Source of the DNA: Pyrobaculum arsenaticum DSM 13514
GTDB lineage: Archaea > Thermoproteota > Thermoprotei > Thermoproteales > Thermoproteaceae
Reading direction: 5' to 3'
NCBI RefSeq assembly: GCF_000016385.1
Contig: NC_009376.1
Span: 1,674,001 to 1,738,000, forward strand
Length of the DNA stretch: 64,000 nucleotides
Part shown: piece after piece, positions 24,650 to 33,546 of the stretch
How positions within the stretch are numbered: position 1 is the first letter of the stretch
How the letters are laid out: each line of letters begins with the position of its first letter
Notes under the pieces: generated by a model
What the model saw: only the letters and a program-made list of their open reading frames with translations
Databases searched by the model: none
What the model was told of the DNA's origin: nothing
Translations under genes and position numbers: made by a program

Positions 24650-24850
24650 ATGGGCGAGAAACGGAGAAACCTAGAAGACAGTCTTAGTAAACTTCCTGTG
24701 GATTACTCCGAAGAGGAAGGGGAGCTTGTGGTGAAGGTGGGGAAGGGGAGGAGGCTCCCCGAGGAGCAGTTTAGGGCAACTATAAACGAACTTAAGCGCC
24801 TAGGCTTCAAGTTCGACCCAGATACCAAGACTTGGAGGAAGAGAGTCTAG
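24650..24850 (+). CDS. 66-aa basic protein, possible DNA-binding module
   Basis: A 66-residue protein with TATA AGTTTATAAAC (24623-24633) at leaderless distance from ATG 24650. The C-terminal half, 'PEEQFRATINELKRLGF' followed by 'KFDPDTKTWRK', resembles a short alpha-beta module found at the end of some archaeal helicase or nuclease proteins, in which a helix is followed by a strand with F-D-P-x-x-K-x-W. This resemblance is from memory and weak. It ends with a 4-base overlap of the convergent asparaginase gene. Confidence 0.6.
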   Translation: MGEKRRNLEDSLSKLPVDYSEEEGELVVKVGKGRRLPEEQFRATINELKRLGFKFDPDTKTWRKRV

Positions 24851-25752
24851 AGATCTACGTAAATCTCCCCCTGTTTTCCCCATCCTCTTGCCATTGCGGC
24901 TGTGTTGTAGGCGTATGCAGGGTTTCCTCTGTGGTCTACGCCAATTATGCCAACTGTGTCCGGCCCGTAGGCCTCAGTCGCATAGGCCACGGCGTTGCCC
25001 AGAGCCTTAGATATTTCGCCCGTTTTTAGGAACTCGTCCCGGGCCCTTAGTGAAAGCATGGACATTATGATGACCTCGCCAATGCCCGTGGCGCTGAACG
25101 CTGCTACCCCGTTCTCGGCCCAGAAGCCGGCGCCGGGGATGGGTGAGTCGCCGATTCTGCCGGGCCACTTCAGCCAGACGCCGCCTGTCGACGTGGCGGC
25201 TGCCAAGTTGCCGTCTCGGTCCACGGCCACTGCGCCTACGGTGTCGCCGAATAGCCGAACTACTTTCTTGTAGTGCCACCTGCCCTGCATAGCCTCTTGT
25301 AGCAGTTCTTGGAAGCGTTGGGTTTTCTCCTCTGTGTAGAACCTATGCGCTGAGTCTAGGAGGCCGGCTTTTGTTGCGAGGAGTTTTGCCCCCTCGCCGG
25401 AGATTATGACATGGTCTGTATTTTCTAGCACATAGCGGGCTAGTCTCACCGCGCTTTTTACGTGCTCCACAGCGGCCACCGCGCCGGCTCTTTTGGTGCG
25501 GCCGTCCATAACGCCGGCGTCTAAGTACACTCTGCCATCTATTGCGTACACGGAGCCGTAGCCTGCGTTGAACACTCCGCTTCTTTCCATATACTCCACA
25601 GCGGCTACCACAGCGTCTAGGGCGCTTCCCCTCTCCGCGGCGAGGAGCCCCTCGCTGATGGCGTCTGCGAGGGTCTTTTTAACTTCTTGCCTGCGGCGCT
25701 CGTCTACTCTCCACTGGCCGGCGCCTCCGTGGACTACAACAACAGGCCTCAC
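24847..25752 (-). CDS. plant-type (Ntn-hydrolase) L-asparaginase / isoaspartyl peptidase
   Basis: 301 residues. 'VVVHGGAGQWRVD' at the N-terminus, 'FNAGYGSVYAIDGRVYLDAGVMDG' and 'GDTVGAVAVDRDGNLAAATSTGG' are diagnostic; autoproteolysis before the Thr of GDTVG would free the N-terminal nucleophile. Family members hydrolyse asparagine or isoaspartyl peptides, relevant to protein damage at high temperature. The start overlaps the S4 stop by four bases, so it is translated from the ribosomal protein operon. Confidence 0.92.
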   Translation of the reverse strand: MRPVVVVHGGAGQWRVDERRRQEVKKTLADAISEGLLAAERGSALDAVVAAVEYMERSGVFNAGYGSVYAIDGRVYLDAGVMDGRTKRAGAVAAVEHVKSAVRLARYVLENTDHVIISGEGAKLLATKAGLLDSAHRFYTEEKTQRFQELLQEAMQGRWHYKKVVRLFGDTVGAVAVDRDGNLAAATSTGGVWLKWPGRIGDSPIPGAGFWAENGVAAFSATGIGEVIIMSMLSLRARDEFLKTGEISKALGNAVAYATEAYGPDTVGIIGVDHRGNPAYAYNTAAMARGWGKQGEIYVDL

Positions 25753-26228
25753 TGAACCAGCGTGATCTTGTCCTCGAGCTCCCTAGGCACGAGAAAGCCC
25801 GGCGAGGTTACTCTCCTGCCTTCAATAGCTATGTGCCCGTGGACAATGAGCTGTCTGGCGTGGTAGATGGACTTGGCCAGGCCCATTCTGTATACAATTG
25901 TCTGAAGCCTCCTCTCTAGTATTGCCCTCACGTCTAGCGACAGTATTCTGTCTAGCGGGACGTTGGGATCTTCTATGAAACCCGCTTTGTAAAGTTTCTC
26001 CTTGAAGGGCATCTCGAGGGGTGCCCTCTCCTCCGCGGTCATAGAGAGCAAAGACCTGGCGCGTCTTGTAATCCACTTCAGCCTGGCCCTCGCTAGCCAT
26101 AGCTCCCTCTTGTTTCTAAGACCGTACTCTCCCATGAGTTGTAGCTCCTCGAGGAGGAGCTGCTTGTTCCAGATCTTCTTGGGCTTCCCAGCGAGGTACT
26201 TCTTCTTTGGCTTTCTCAAACCGCCCAT
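25749..26228 (-). CDS. rps4: 30S ribosomal protein S4 (uS4)
   Basis: 159 residues. 'MGGLRKPKKKYLAGKPKKIWNK' N-terminus and the S4 RNA-binding fold 'RLQTIVYRMGLAKSIYHAR' followed by 'QLIVHGHIAIEGRRVTSPGF'. Binds 16S rRNA early in small-subunit assembly. It has its own TATA element CTTTATATTTTTA (26250-26262) that overlaps the S13 stop codon, spaced for a leaderless ATG 26228. S13-S4 order is conserved in archaea, where S11 and RpoD normally follow; here asparaginase follows instead. Confidence 0.97.
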   Translation of the reverse strand: MGGLRKPKKKYLAGKPKKIWNKQLLLEELQLMGEYGLRNKRELWLARARLKWITRRARSLLSMTAEERAPLEMPFKEKLYKAGFIEDPNVPLDRILSLDVRAILERRLQTIVYRMGLAKSIYHARQLIVHGHIAIEGRRVTSPGFLVPRELEDKITLVQ

Positions 26229-26249
26229 ACGGTCGCCTTAATGGGCCAT

Positions 26250-26262
26250 CTTTATATTTTTA
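26250..26262 (-). promoter_or_regulatory. TATA element for rps4
   Basis: Minus-strand TAAAAATATAAAG is centred about 28 nt from ATG 26228 and overlaps the stop of rps13, indicating that rps4 can be transcribed separately. Confidence 0.5.
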
Positions 26263-26718
26263 CTTTCCTGGCGTAGCCTTCTTTTTAGTCACTCCGGCGA
26301 CGGCGCCTAATCTACCAGTGGTAACGGTGCGCTGTCCCCTCACCTTGAGGCCTAGAGAGTGGCGAATGCCCTTCCAGCTCTTAAGTTTCTTCATTAAGTC
26401 GACGTCGCGCTTGGCTGCAAGCACGAGCTCTGAGCCTATTAGGTGCATATCTCTGCCGGTCTCTGGATCTTTCCGCCGGTTTAAGAACCACGCCGGCGCG
26501 ACTTCGTGTAGGTTCCGCACTGCCCAGTCGAGTTTGTTTATCTGCTCTTCAGGCAAAGCGCCCAAAACGGCGTGGGGATCAATGCCGAGTTTCCAACAGA
26601 TGGCGTAGGCGGAGGCTATGCCAATTCCTCTGATCTTGGCAAGTGCATAGGCTACTTGTTTATTACCCTCTAGGTCCGTATCGCCTACACGGACAATAGC
26701 GCGGAGTTCTTGAGACAC
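26260..26718 (-). CDS. rps13: 30S ribosomal protein S13 (uS13)
   Basis: 152 residues. 'AIVRVGDTDLEGNKQVAYAL' and 'IRGIGIASAYAICWKLGID' (helix-hairpin-helix region), then 'SWKGIRHSLGLKVRGQRT' with the basic C-terminal tail that contacts tRNA at the decoding site. Begins with GTG 26718; the TATA element CTTTTTAAATTTA (26737-26749) overlaps the stop of the upstream permease gene, so it is an independent transcription unit. Confidence 0.97.
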   Translation of the reverse strand: MSQELRAIVRVGDTDLEGNKQVAYALAKIRGIGIASAYAICWKLGIDPHAVLGALPEEQINKLDWAVRNLHEVAPAWFLNRRKDPETGRDMHLIGSELVLAAKRDVDLMKKLKSWKGIRHSLGLKVRGQRTVTTGRLGAVAGVTKKKATPGK

Positions 26719-26736
26719 GTGGCGCTATTGAGGAGT

Positions 26737-26749
26737 CTTTTTAAATTTA
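26737..26749 (-). promoter_or_regulatory. TATA element for rps13
   Basis: Minus-strand TAAATTTAAAAAG spans the stop codon of the permease gene and sits about 26 nt before GTG 26718; it decides this start and separates the ribosomal unit from the transporter operon. Confidence 0.55.
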
Positions 26750-28162
26750 CTGCCTCTTCAACCTCGGATTGACAATAGGCTCCAGCGCGAAGAATACCAG
26801 GACAAAGCCTATGGCTGTGATAACGATCAAGAAGCCGGGCGTTAGTATCCACCACCACGCAAAGTTTTGCAACGCGCCGTTGTCAAACGCTTGTTGTAGA
26901 ATTTGCCCCCATGTCGGGATGCTGGGATCGCCGAGTCCCAAGAAGCTGAGACTTGCCTCAGACAGTATCGCCCCGGGTATTGCAAAGATCATAAGGGCAA
27001 AGGCGTAGGGCAAGACAGGCGGCAGTATGTGCTTCCTCATTATCCACCAGTGGCTTGCCCCCGCCAGTTTAGCCGCCTCCACGAACTGGCTCGTCTTTAT
27101 GCTGAGGACCATGGACCTGACAATGATGGTAGTACCGGCCCAACCGAACACGACCAACACTAATATAATGTTAAAGAGGCTACGGCCGAGCACGAAGACA
27201 AACAGTATTAAAAGAGGCAACAAGGGGAGGTTATTCAAAACGTCTGCGAACCTCTGTATTGCCTCGTCGACCTTGCCGCCTATGTACCCGCTTATAATAC
27301 CGAGGGCTAATCCTATAAGCGTAGCGAGGAGCGCGACTACACCACCTATAAATAAGGCGACTGGAAAGCCGAATAGGAGGCCTTGTGCCAAGTCGCGTCC
27401 TAAATAGTCTGTGCCCATGGCGCCGTAGACAGCGCCTTGGACTACTAGGCGGAGTAGCCCTATCTCATCTTTAGGATCACCCACCATCTCCACCTCGAAT
27501 ACGTAGCTCCCTTTCAGTGGTTTGAAAGACTCGGCGACGCACTTACTTGAGATAGGCGTGCCAAAAACTATGTAGGGGAGAAGCCCGGCGTCTCTAACAT
27601 CTGCCGTAGTACAGTTTACACCCAGCTCTTCTGCAAATACTGTAACTTTTCTAACTGCTTGAGGATCTGAGATGAGTATTATGGTTCTGGGGTTTTCCAC
27701 AAACCGCACGTACGGCGCCTTCTCGCCCGACCTTGGCGGTGGTATACCCCCGTCGTAGTCTAACAAAACCACCTCCTTGCCATCTGGCCTTTTTACTTTC
27801 AGCGAAATCACCGGCACGTCGCCATAGAACGTCAAGTTGATGTACTTGAAAATAATCCCTGTGGGGAACTTATCAGCCTCAAATTTATACTCAACAACCC
27901 ACTTTTTTACATTATCCACCATCTCTGAGGGGCTAGTTAGATCTTTTACAAAGTGCTGTGGCAGTTTATACGGTACAAAGTAGTTGTACCACACCGGAGG
28001 CACCAGCTTAGGGTAGTCCTCCCAGTATTTTGGATTTGACCAGTACTTGGTACCGTAATCCATCGGAAATGTCATAACAACAAATACCGATATCAGAGAA
28101 AAAGTGACTAAAATTATCGTACCTGCCAGACCCGAGGGGCTTTTTAGAAATTCTCTTATCAT
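26747..28162 (-). CDS. ABC transporter permease, DppC/OppC type
   Basis: 471 residues, longer than the bacterial norm of about 300. TM1 (residues 13-33) is followed by an extracytoplasmic insertion of some 220 residues, then five more helices. 'FVEAAKLAGASHWWIMRKHILPPVLP' is the EAA loop that docks to the ATPase. Family: type-1 importer permeases for peptides, nickel or oligosaccharides. Starts within the stop of the DppB-type gene (4-base overlap), so both are co-translated. No ATPase gene follows. Confidence 0.9.
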   Translation of the reverse strand: MIREFLKSPSGLAGTIILVTFSLISVFVVMTFPMDYGTKYWSNPKYWEDYPKLVPPVWYNYFVPYKLPQHFVKDLTSPSEMVDNVKKWVVEYKFEADKFPTGIIFKYINLTFYGDVPVISLKVKRPDGKEVVLLDYDGGIPPPRSGEKAPYVRFVENPRTIILISDPQAVRKVTVFAEELGVNCTTADVRDAGLLPYIVFGTPISSKCVAESFKPLKGSYVFEVEMVGDPKDEIGLLRLVVQGAVYGAMGTDYLGRDLAQGLLFGFPVALFIGGVVALLATLIGLALGIISGYIGGKVDEAIQRFADVLNNLPLLPLLILFVFVLGRSLFNIILVLVVFGWAGTTIIVRSMVLSIKTSQFVEAAKLAGASHWWIMRKHILPPVLPYAFALMIFAIPGAILSEASLSFLGLGDPSIPTWGQILQQAFDNGALQNFAWWWILTPGFLIVITAIGFVLVFFALEPIVNPRLKRQ

Positions 28163-29229
28163 GATAACCTAATTCGGGGGTCGAGTAAGACGTAGAGTAT
28201 TTCTAGTATAAACCTCCCTATTATATACACAAGCGTAAAGACGTATGTCAATGCGAAGATTACCGGCTCGTCGAGTGCCGTTATTGCGGCGTAGAACAGC
28301 GACCCCATGCCCGGCCAGTTGAAAACCCTCTCCGTAATGATATACCCCGAGATCGAGGCCGCGAGGCTCAGAATTAGGTTAGTCAAGATGGGTGGAAGTG
28401 AGGGACGAAGTATGTACCTGTTTCTTACCATATCTTCCGGCAGTCCCTTTGCCCTGGCAAAGTTAACAAAGTCTTCCTGTGATACGCTGAAGACAATGTT
28501 CCTAGTAGTGTAGGCCCAGCTCCCAAAAAAGACAATAAAGGAGGCAAGCAGAGGTAGGGAAAGGTGCCACATTACGTCTAATACATAGGCCAGAGGCTCC
28601 TTCGGCGGAGGCGTAGATACCATGCCTCCCGGCGGAAATATCTGGACGCCCCACAGTATCTTGGGGCCGTAGGCAAGCACTAGTATCAGGACAAGACCAA
28701 CAAACCACAGCGGCAAGGCATAAGACGCCGCCGACAAAATTGACACGACCCTATCGGCTCTACTCCCAATATTAGCCCCCATGTACAGCCCCATCCATAT
28801 GCCTACAAGCGCTGTGAGTAAAATGCCGGTAGTTGTCAAAATTATGGTATTGGGCAGTCGATCTAGTATAAGATCGGCTATTCTGTTAGACCCCCACGAC
28901 GACTGCAACGTTCTTGAATTGCCGAGATCCAAGACGAGGAGGCGGTAGATCAACTGGGGCATCCTCTCGTACCAAGGCCTGTCTATTCCCAGCGCCGCCG
29001 CTCTTTCTTTTTTAAACTCCTCAACAGCCTTTTCTATTGCGGCTATGTCTTTGCCCTGTCTTAAAAGTTGTTGTTTATACTCCTGCACCTCCGACGTGAG
29101 GATCGAGTTTAGCATTTTATCAGAGAGGCCGGTGGCTCCCATTATTACTGCTAGAAGCACTAACACGCCTATCAAAACCACGACCAGGGTTATGGCCTTA
29201 ACAAGGAGAGTCTTGGCTAGAGAAGCCAT
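28159..29229 (-). CDS. ABC transporter permease, DppB/OppB type
   Basis: 356 residues with six membrane helices. TM1 'LLVKAITLVVVLIGVLVLLAV', an external loop of about 70 charged residues, then 'TIILTTTGILLTALVGIWMG' and the EAA motif 'VNFARAKGLPEDMVRNRYILRP'. Pairs with the DppC-type subunit to form the channel of a peptide/oligosaccharide importer. Preceded by the binding-protein gene at 53 nt. Substrate unknown. Confidence 0.9.
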   Translation of the reverse strand: MASLAKTLLVKAITLVVVLIGVLVLLAVIMGATGLSDKMLNSILTSEVQEYKQQLLRQGKDIAAIEKAVEEFKKERAAALGIDRPWYERMPQLIYRLLVLDLGNSRTLQSSWGSNRIADLILDRLPNTIILTTTGILLTALVGIWMGLYMGANIGSRADRVVSILSAASYALPLWFVGLVLILVLAYGPKILWGVQIFPPGGMVSTPPPKEPLAYVLDVMWHLSLPLLASFIVFFGSWAYTTRNIVFSVSQEDFVNFARAKGLPEDMVRNRYILRPSLPPILTNLILSLAASISGYIITERVFNWPGMGSLFYAAITALDEPVIFALTYVFTLVYIIGRFILEILYVLLDPRIRLS

Positions 29230-29281
29230 TAAAAGCCTTGAAGAAGAGAATTAAAAAAGTTTTCAGTATACCTATATAGTT

Positions 29282-31918
29282 CTATCTAGTTTTTGTCTCC
29301 TCGCCGCCTCCGCCTCTTCTCCTAAGCGCAAAGGCAAGCGCCGCCAACACGGCAAGTATTCCGACAACCCCGGCCGCAAGAGCCTCAGTAGTTCCAGTTG
29401 CAGGCGCAACCGTGGTCACAGTCGTGGCTGTGGCGCCGGGCGTAGTTGGAGAAGGTGACGGAGCTGTTGGCGAAGGAGATGGAGTGGTCGGCGAAGTTGG
29501 AGGCGGAGCTGTTGGCGAAGGAGATGGGGCCGCTGTCTTGGGCACAAATACTTGCGTCGCCTCTGCCACTACGGGCACATTCTCGGCGTATGCGTAGAGC
29601 CAGAATTTATACGGCTTGTTGACGGTTAGCTTAGACATCACGTCTGCCGGCACTGTAATGGATATAGGCGTTGTGGTGGCGGAGGCTTCGTCGGATATAT
29701 ACACGAACTTGCCAGTGGTCGGGTCTATTATGCCCCACTTATAGTAGATCTTTCCGGCGCCCTGAGGCACCTCAAGCGACACAGAGACCGTGCCAGACTG
29801 GCCTACAGCTAACGTGGGGACGTTTATAGCCTTTACAGACACAGGCGTCGCCACGCCGAAGTAGAACGCCCCGGGCTTATACGGATATGTGGGATCTCTA
29901 TACGCCCTCAGCTCGATGTACTGCTTCGCGGTGTCTATGGCGTATAGGTAGAACGGCCCCTGTGATATTACCATGTGACCGTACTTGTTAAACCAGTCCA
30001 CTGCTGCCTTGTACCTAGCCAGCGCCTCATCTTTTGTGAGCAGTAACTTGTTCCCTATCTTGAACCAGCTTTCAGGAAATGCGCCCTGATCTGCAGCTCC
30101 TTGCAGTACGTCGGCAACTGCCTTGGCATGGTCTTTCAGTATCAGCGAGAGCCAAGGCACGTTGTATTTTGTAGCACTTGATCTAGAAGCGGCATATGTC
30201 TGCTTTACGTACACCAGCTGGTCAACTGCGTAGTACACCTCCCACGGCATATCTGGCGTAATCACCGCCTGATAGGCTATGTAGTTGGGATCGAAGTGCC
30301 AGTAGTCCACATATACCTCTATCGCCGTGTCGTTCAACACTCTTATGCCTTTTATTAGCGACATCGTGCTGTTCACGTATGAGGCGACTCCGGACTCCCT
30401 AGCCACTTTCGCGGGGTCGTTGGCTATGTCCCAGAGGAAGGCGTATATGAACATCACGTCGGCCAGCTTTATGGGCTGGCCGTGGTGCCACTTAGAGCTG
30501 GTGTACTTGGCGTAGTTGAAGACCACCTTAGACTTAGCCTTTGCGCCAGCGGCGCTAACCCAAGCCTTTTGTCTCGCGTCCCATCTGTAGGCGTCAGCCG
30601 GCACATCAAAGGCGCCGTCGGGCCCCTTGGTCTCCACAGTGTAAGTTACCCTGAAGGGCATGGGCTCGCCTGTGAACGGGTGGTTCCACATAGCTGGGTC
30701 GTACATCATCCTGAACCAATCCACCGAGTAAACGTCTGTGAATCCGCCCTGCGGTACTGGGTTCCAAGCGCTTGATGCAGTCCATACCCAGAGGTGGCCC
30801 ACGTTAACCACGTCCTTGCCTGGGACGTACCAATTACGAGCATTGAACACAGAAGCCCTCAGACCTGCGCCCAGATCCACAGTCACTCCCTTGAGTTGCT
30901 GCGAGGCCACATAGACGTTTAGGTTAGTATTCACAAAAACTCTTATAGACTCGCTGAGACACAGTAGTGTGGCCTTTCTGTACGTCTCTATATATTCTTG
31001 GAAGGATTTGAAGGCGCCTTTATACAACTTTTCCGTGAGCTGGTCAATGGTGGCGTTGGCGTAGTTATACCACCCGGTGGTGCCCCAACCCGGCATATAG
31101 CCGAACCAAGAAGCACAGTACTGGGATATCGAACTGGTGTCCCATCTGTCCAGCGCACCCTTGCCCCAGCCCTCTGTGTAGAAGTGCCACTGGAACTGGG
31201 CGGGATCTGTGCCGTAGATGGTCTGTATCGCCACATCAAAAGTCACGTATTTCCTGTCGACTGTGAAGCCTAGCTGTTCCAGAGCCGAGGCGAAGGCGTC
31301 GCCGATGTCCTTACGCTCGTCTTCAACACGTATCAAGCCAATTATTGTCACCGGCTTGCCTTGGCAATACCACTTGCCGTCAGCCCCCTTGGTGGCGCCG
31401 AGGGCGGGCATTCTTCTCTCCACTACCGACCTGGCGTAGTCTAGGTCGTATTTGATGCCGAGCTGGGATATAATACCTGCCACTACCGAGTACGTTGGGT
31501 CGTACTGCGACAACCAAATATACATGGGCACCGCGAAGCCTTTGAAGATTTCATTAGCTACGTAGTCTCTGTCGATCACAAACTGCATGGCAAACCTAAT
31601 TTCGCGGTCTGAGAACGGGTTTTCGCACGGCGCTTTGCCGGGGGCTGGGTTAAGGATTATGTCGTTGAAGCCCGCAGCCGCCGTGTACAACGCGAGGGCG
31701 GGGTCTCCCTTTAGCGGGGCCGCTAGGGATGCTCTCATTCCGAATATGTACACATCGATATCTCCCGCCTTGACCGCGGCCGCTGCCTGAGCTATTGGTA
31801 CAGACTTACCCACTATCCTCTCAACGGCGGGGCCGGGGTTTGTGGTTGGAGGCGTGTATTGAGCCAAAAGCGTTATACCGAATACTAGTATTGCCAATAG
31901 GATTGTTCTTAGTTTCAT
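29282..31918 (-). CDS. extracellular solute-binding protein family 5 with C-terminal membrane anchor
   Basis: 878 residues. Signal peptide 1-20 ('MKLRTILLAILVFGITLLAQ'); the family-5 binding fold over about residues 30-690 ('FSDREIRFAMQFVIDRDYVANEIFKGFAVPM' region split as SDREIRFAMQFVIDRDY, later 'WHHGQPIKLADVMFIYAFLW'); an Ig-like segment (700-790); a Pro/Thr/Ser linker made of repeated P-S-P-T-A/T-P units (about 795-835), then a membrane helix and RRR tail. The anchor and glycosylatable stalk are typical for archaeal binding proteins. Peptides or oligosaccharides are the expected ligands. Confidence 0.92.
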   Translation of the reverse strand: MKLRTILLAILVFGITLLAQYTPPTTNPGPAVERIVGKSVPIAQAAAAVKAGDIDVYIFGMRASLAAPLKGDPALALYTAAAGFNDIILNPAPGKAPCENPFSDREIRFAMQFVIDRDYVANEIFKGFAVPMYIWLSQYDPTYSVVAGIISQLGIKYDLDYARSVVERRMPALGATKGADGKWYCQGKPVTIIGLIRVEDERKDIGDAFASALEQLGFTVDRKYVTFDVAIQTIYGTDPAQFQWHFYTEGWGKGALDRWDTSSISQYCASWFGYMPGWGTTGWYNYANATIDQLTEKLYKGAFKSFQEYIETYRKATLLCLSESIRVFVNTNLNVYVASQQLKGVTVDLGAGLRASVFNARNWYVPGKDVVNVGHLWVWTASSAWNPVPQGGFTDVYSVDWFRMMYDPAMWNHPFTGEPMPFRVTYTVETKGPDGAFDVPADAYRWDARQKAWVSAAGAKAKSKVVFNYAKYTSSKWHHGQPIKLADVMFIYAFLWDIANDPAKVARESGVASYVNSTMSLIKGIRVLNDTAIEVYVDYWHFDPNYIAYQAVITPDMPWEVYYAVDQLVYVKQTYAASRSSATKYNVPWLSLILKDHAKAVADVLQGAADQGAFPESWFKIGNKLLLTKDEALARYKAAVDWFNKYGHMVISQGPFYLYAIDTAKQYIELRAYRDPTYPYKPGAFYFGVATPVSVKAINVPTLAVGQSGTVSVSLEVPQGAGKIYYKWGIIDPTTGKFVYISDEASATTTPISITVPADVMSKLTVNKPYKFWLYAYAENVPVVAEATQVFVPKTAAPSPSPTAPPPTSPTTPSPSPTAPSPSPTTPGATATTVTTVAPATGTTEALAAGVVGILAVLAALAFALRRRGGGGEETKTR

Positions 31919-31933
31919 AGAGCTAATGAACTA

Positions 31934-32194
31934 CTATGTTTTTAAATTTTCCTCTATTTTTACATTTATAAACTGAGCTATTGAAAAGAGCAAAAAAACA
32001 GAACCCACAATAAGTAAAAGAAGTGCTATTACCACGAGAAGTGGGTCAAGGCATCTTGCCACAGGGCAATGGGCCTGTTTATACGACTGTTCCAGCGCTA
32101 TAAAAAGAGCAGAAATGACAAAGAAAAAACCTAGTATTCCAATCGTCTTTATACGTGTCTTATTTTCTCCTCGCCGCGGCAAGCGCCCCCACAA
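31934..32194 (-). CDS. small two-helix membrane protein
   Basis: 86 residues with two hydrophobic segments (about 18-33 and 50-74) joined by a short loop with two Cys (HCPVARC). No family recognised. The only in-frame ATG lies 35 bases inside the upstream gene's 3' end; TTG 32182 is the next option, so translation may be coupled. It sits between the glucodextranase-C-like surface protein and the binding protein of the transporter operon and could be an accessory subunit; that is inference. Confidence 0.55.
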   Translation of the reverse strand: MWGRLPRRGENKTRIKTIGILGFFFVISALFIALEQSYKQAHCPVARCLDPLLVVIALLLLIVGSVFLLFSIAQFINVKIEENLKT

Positions 32195-33332
32195 TACCGG
32201 CGATTACGCCGATACCCAACACGACGTAACTTACCGGATCGACGTAAGGCTTCTCCACCACGTTGACCTGGGTAAAAGTCTCTACTCTGGTTAATGTTTC
32301 CACTCTTGTGGTGGTCAACGTTATGTATGCGGTTTCCGTAAGTGTTAATGTGTCCGTCTTGGTTACTGTGAGCGGCACTATTTTATTAACGGTGGTGGTT
32401 GTGTAGGCTAGCGGGAAGTTGCCCCAGCTCGGCGTCTGGGGCTCCAGCGTTGCTGGCTCATCCTTAGTGAAAGTTCTCAACGGAGTGTTAGGACCTAGTA
32501 CATCGAGCACTCTAGGAATAGTTCCTGATAAAACAGAAGAGGCGTTAGCGGTACCTACGCCCACTGTCCACTCCTGGGCCATAGGTCCGAAGGGTCTAAT
32601 GCGGCCGGGACCGTTGCCGTCGTAAGAGGTGACCAACACGTAGTACCTCCAGCTTGGTTGTGGGAAATCGCTCATTAGCCTCGTGGTTGGCGGTATTAGC
32701 TTCCTGGGCACAACTGCCACTATGGCGTTGCCCTGTGCGTAGACGCGCGGGAGTGGCGAGACGCTTATGGTGCCACCCGTCACATCTGCAACTGCGACGA
32801 AGTTAACAGTCTCGTTGCCCCACTTGGGGCCTATGAAAATCGCGACGTCCCACGGGGCTTGGCTTGAGAACTTCACCCCCGGCGTGTATTTAAACTGCGT
32901 CAAGTTGGCGGGATCGGGGCAGAAGAATCTCGTGGCCTCGTCAAAAAAGGCGTTGCCCGAGGCCACATCGCCGTCGTCAGGTCTTAGGATCGTGCACGAT
33001 ACTGTCCCCCACGGGTTGCCAGGGAAGCCTCTGCTTATGTATATCTGCACATACTGCAACGAGAAGCCTGTCTCGGAGCCCCACGGGTTGCCGCCGAGGT
33101 CAGCGAAGGTTAGTCTAAAGACTAGTGCGTCTGCCGTGGCATTATAAAGGACTTCAAACTTTGTGAGATCAAATACAGTCCCGTTTTTAAAAACGGGATT
33201 CTGAGGCGGGACAAACCATCCAGGTCCTTTGAAATCACCTGTTGGGTCAGTGGCCGTTTGTACAGTAAATACCCCCTGTGCATATATCAAAGCGGCTAAC
33301 ATAACTGCAAGGAGTACTTCTTTTGACTTCAT
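32160..33332 (-). CDS. surface protein with glucodextranase C-terminal-like domain and membrane anchor
   Basis: 390 residues. Signal peptide 1-19. The segment 'TDPTGDFKGPGWFVPPQNP' followed by 'FKNGTVFDLTKFEVLYNATADALVFRL' (split: D-x-x-GD-x-x-G-P-G, then FDLTKFEV) matches the Glucodextran_C/DOMON-like beta-sandwich found in archaeal pullulanases and surface proteins. A Thr-rich stalk (about 300-350, repeats of T-x-T-x-T-E) leads to a C-terminal helix and RRK. It is the first gene of the transporter operon and may bind carbohydrate at the cell surface. No catalytic residues recognised. Confidence 0.75.
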   Translation of the reverse strand: MKSKEVLLAVMLAALIYAQGVFTVQTATDPTGDFKGPGWFVPPQNPVFKNGTVFDLTKFEVLYNATADALVFRLTFADLGGNPWGSETGFSLQYVQIYISRGFPGNPWGTVSCTILRPDDGDVASGNAFFDEATRFFCPDPANLTQFKYTPGVKFSSQAPWDVAIFIGPKWGNETVNFVAVADVTGGTISVSPLPRVYAQGNAIVAVVPRKLIPPTTRLMSDFPQPSWRYYVLVTSYDGNGPGRIRPFGPMAQEWTVGVGTANASSVLSGTIPRVLDVLGPNTPLRTFTKDEPATLEPQTPSWGNFPLAYTTTTVNKIVPLTVTKTDTLTLTETAYITLTTTRVETLTRVETFTQVNVVEKPYVDPVSYVVLGIGVIAGIVGALAAARRK

Positions 33333-33413
33333 AAATAAATAGAAAACTGTTGTTTTTATAGATTACCGCTCCGCAAAATTAAGCCCTACCTATAATAGAG
33401 AGAGGAAAAATGG

Positions 33414-33485
33414 TGGACCGGCCGGGATTCGAACCCGGGATCTCCCGCACGCCAAGCGGGCATCCTTCCGCTAGACTACCGGCCC
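33414..33485 (-). tRNA. tRNA-Ala(GGC)
   Basis: Minus strand, 72 nt without intron. Acceptor GGGCCGG pairs with CCGGTCC, placing a G3-U70 wobble, the alanine identity element. Anticodon loop TTGGCGT (anticodon GGC) on stem CCCGC/GCGGG; T arm CCGGG-TTCGAAT-CCCGG; discriminator A. Confidence 0.95.
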
Positions 33486-33546
33486 TCGCTCTACCCATAT
33501 AGGGATTTTTAAGTTTTTCTTGCATTACTGACTGGCTCGTCGTAGT

